Both the position numbers and the translations under genes were made by a program. The notes beneath the pieces are model-generated. The model was not told where the DNA came from. It worked only from the letters and a program-made list of their open reading frames with translations, and did not search any database. Shown piece after piece: positions 62,697 through 64,000 of a DNA stretch of 64,000 nucleotides (within the stretch, counting starts at the first letter, position 1; each line of letters starts with the position of its first letter). This DNA comes from Ulvibacter sp. MAR_2010_11. Its GTDB lineage: Bacteria > Bacteroidota > Bacteroidia > Flavobacteriales > Flavobacteriaceae. The DNA lies in the NCBI RefSeq assembly GCF_002813135.1, contig NZ_PHTY01000001.1:57501-121500 (forward strand). The letters are read 5' to 3'.

Positions 62697-62753
62697 GGAA
62701 TGCATACGAAAGCAAATCAATAGAATTTAACAGTTGGCTAACAAAAAGAAAAA

Positions 62754-63119
62754 ATGGACTTAAATAAAGTGGTAAAACAATGGTTTAAAAAATGGGAAAA
62801 AGGAGATTATCTCAACCTCCCTATTTCGGCAAATTTCACACATATAAGTCCCTTTGGCACTATAAACGGAAAGAAGACATATCTTGACTTGGTTAAAGAG
62901 AATGAAGATAAATTCATTGGACAATATTTTGAAATACACGATGCAATTTATGAATCGAATAGGGCTTGTGTTCGATATACTGCCAATCAAGGAAAAGATT
63001 TTAGTTTGGACGTAAGTGAATGGTATTATGTAAAAAATAATCTGATTGAAAAAATAGTCGCATATTACCACATAGGCGACATACGCGAAGACAGAAACAT
63101 TGAAAACTACAATAATTAA
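62754..63119 (+). CDS. cassette 31: NTF2/SnoaL-like protein
   Basis: A 121-aa soluble protein. The helix MDLNKVVKQWFKKWEKGDY, the strand FTHISPFGTINGKKTYLDLV and the closing strands CVRYTANQGKDFSLDVSEWYYVKNNLIEKIVAYYHIGD are typical of SnoaL-like nuclear transport factor 2 family proteins. Ligand and function are unknown. Confidence 0.82.
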   Translation: MDLNKVVKQWFKKWEKGDYLNLPISANFTHISPFGTINGKKTYLDLVKENEDKFIGQYFEIHDAIYESNRACVRYTANQGKDFSLDVSEWYYVKNNLIEKIVAYYHIGDIREDRNIENYNN

Positions 63120-63130
63120 ATAAATGTACG

Positions 63131-63240
63131 ATACGCCAACAATGGTTATAAGTAATAGCTTGTTTTCGTAGATTTTCAGTTTGGGATGCACTTACAAAGT
63201 TAAGTGCTAAACCAAGCAACTAATGATCGCCGCGACCGTT
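63131..63240 (+). repeat. attC-like site 31
   Basis: ATACGCCAAC closes cassette 31, followed by AAC-AAT-GGTTATAAG. The right end is GATCGCC-GCGACC-GTT. The inner stem is weak. Confidence 0.55.
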
Positions 63241-63407
63241 GTGCAACATAAACGTTTGAATACAGTGGTAGAAATTGTAACCGACCATTTATTAGTTTGG
63301 AAATAGGATTATCAGTTATTTTATCTGAACATTCTAAGGTCAAACTCTCAATTTTTGCAAGAAATGGAATACGCTCGGCAAGAGGCAATCATTGATGTGA
63401 CGCGTAA

Positions 63408-63614
63408 AAGAAAGAAGCTATTTTAGCTTATGACAAACTTTACAAAGATTTTAACCGAATTTTTGAAATAATTGAAGTGCAAATTTCAGATTCTCCGAAT
63501 AATCACCTGGAGAAATTTGAAAAAAAAAGGAAATTGTTAAAATGGCTTTTTAATTTTAAATATGAAAAGATTAAAAATCGTAATATTAATGTTTACTGTC
63601 ATTACAGCATCAAG
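63408..63614 (+). pseudogene. possible gene remnant at the start of cassette 32
   Basis: About 320 nt separate the core at 63238 from the next start codon. Within it, a frame open from 63408 encodes EAILAYDKLYKDFNRIFEII and more, to a stop at 63614, without a start codon, and it runs into the following gene. It may be the tail of a decayed gene. I do not recognise it. Confidence 0.3.
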
Positions 63615-64000
63615 TTTTAAAGACACACACAAAGAACCACCATCTGAAAAAGTTTCAGATGAAAAAATTGAATTACAAAAACATAGACAAATGAAAATAT
63701 TATTCGTTCTTACATCTCACGATAAATTAGGAGATACTGGAAAAAAAACAGGATTTTGGGTTGAAGAATTTGCAAATCCATATTACACATTATTAGACAA
63801 AGGTGCAACTATTACAATTGCAACACCCAAGGGAGGGGCTGCACCCATAGATCCTAGTAGTGATTCGCCAGATGCTGCAACTGAATATACAGAACGTTTT
63901 GATAAGGATGCTGAAGCAAAAGAAAGAATTGCAAACACAAAAGTGTTGGCAGATATGAATCCGGACGATTTTGATGCTGTCTTTTATCCTGGAGGACATG
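63562..64000 (+). CDS. cassette 32: DJ-1/PfpI family protein (partial)
   Basis: The gene is cut by the right edge after about 146 codons. A hydrophobic N-terminus (MKRLKIVILMFTVITASSF) suggests export. Then come KILFVLTSHDKLGDTGKKTG, the loop FWVEEFANPYYTLLDKGATITIATPKGG and DFDAVFYPGGH, which match the Hsp31/type 1 glutamine amidotransferase-like branch of DJ-1/PfpI. The nucleophile cysteine would lie beyond the window. Confidence 0.85.
   Translation, partial: MKRLKIVILMFTVITASSFKDTHKEPPSEKVSDEKIELQKHRQMKILFVLTSHDKLGDTGKKTGFWVEEFANPYYTLLDKGATITIATPKGGAAPIDPSSDSPDAATEYTERFDKDAEAKERIANTKVLADMNPDDFDAVFYPGGH

Larger units (their letters stand above)
32981..64000 (+). mobile_element. integron-like array of about 32 gene cassettes
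   Basis: From the end of the recombinase gene to the window edge, genes alternate with imperfect palindromes (listed one by one). Each cassette runs from the TT of one GTT core to the G of the next. Its first ten bases (GTTRNNNNNN, then usually ATT) are complementary to the ten bases ending in AAC that close the same cassette: 11 cassettes match 10/10 and 12 more match 8-9/10. All recognised genes lie on the plus strand and nearly all cassettes hold one gene with its own short leader. No transposase, phage or plasmid gene is present. The array continues beyond 64000. Confidence 0.85.

Noticed and set aside
33489-63240. CRISPR array or simple tandem repeat
   Set aside because: Repeats are 45-400 nt, imperfect, separated by whole genes, and the paired end boxes are different for every cassette.
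32981-64000. Prophage, conjugative element or transposon island
   Set aside because: Apart from the tyrosine recombinase there is no structural, transfer, replication or transposase gene, and gene content is one-directional single cassettes.

Overview
The window comes from a Bacteroidota chromosome, most likely a pigmented member of the Flavobacteriaceae. The evidence is promoters of the form TTG-N18..20-TANNTTTG, very weak Shine-Dalgarno signals, low G+C, the infC-rpmI-rplT order behind thrS, a transketolase split into two genes, a zeaxanthin-type carotenoid cluster, and families largely confined to this group (DUF6090, DUF6268, the 420-aa 'asparagine synthetase B' family, FKBP-type lipoproteins with Asp-rich repeats).

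Region 1 (1-31.7 kb) is ordinary backbone. It starts with the 5' end of a 16S rRNA gene on the minus strand with two tandem promoters. A structured-RNA-like element and the translation operon thrS-infC-rpmI-rplT follow. Then come an OmpA-like protein, a GbsR/MarR-type regulator with a TolC/MFP/RND efflux operon bracketed by two paralogous small proteins, an MscS channel and a DUF6268 barrel. The minus-strand run is tgt-lptF/G-eamA, then accA and dnaB. Split transketolase, an FKBP lipoprotein, an S4 protein, a phosphoribosyltransferase, shikimate kinase, tRNA-Lys and tRNA-Leu come next. The last backbone block is a B12-dependent MerR (CarH/LitR-like) regulator in front of crtI-crtB-crtZ-lycopene cyclase.

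Region 2 (31.7 kb to the right edge) is the unusual part. A tyrosine recombinase gene is followed by an uninterrupted, one-directional array of about 32 short cassettes, nearly all with one plus-strand gene. Each cassette begins with GTT-R-N6, usually followed by ATT, and ends with the reverse complement of its own first ten bases (ending in AAC). Between one cassette's AAC and the next cassette's GTT lies a 45-400 nt imperfect palindrome. In most sites its inner stem starts exactly 3 nt after AAC and stops exactly 6 nt before GTT. This is the layout of integron attC sites (R''-spacer-L''-loop-L'-spacer-R'), although the core is not the usual GTTRRRY. The recombinase has an IntI-like C-terminus but lacks the IntI-specific insertion, carries about 95 extra N-terminal residues, and points in the same direction as the cassettes. 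I read this as a resident chromosomal integron or integron-like cassette system of a divergent kind.

The cassette cargo is unrelated gene by gene. It includes two RibD/DHFR-like reductases, PaiB, two GNAT acetyltransferases, two serine beta-lactamase-fold hydrolases, an MBL-fold protein, a PIG-L deacetylase, two amidohydrolases, an alpha/beta hydrolase, a prolyl oligopeptidase, VanZ, TfoX, SRPBCC, NTF2-like and DUF2200 proteins, five DUF6090 membrane proteins, several unrecognised secreted or membrane proteins, and a DJ-1/PfpI protein cut by the window edge. Cassettes next to the recombinase have perfectly matched ends, while distal ones carry mismatches, hybrid sites and broken cores. That is the gradient expected if new cassettes enter at the recombinase end and old ones decay outward.
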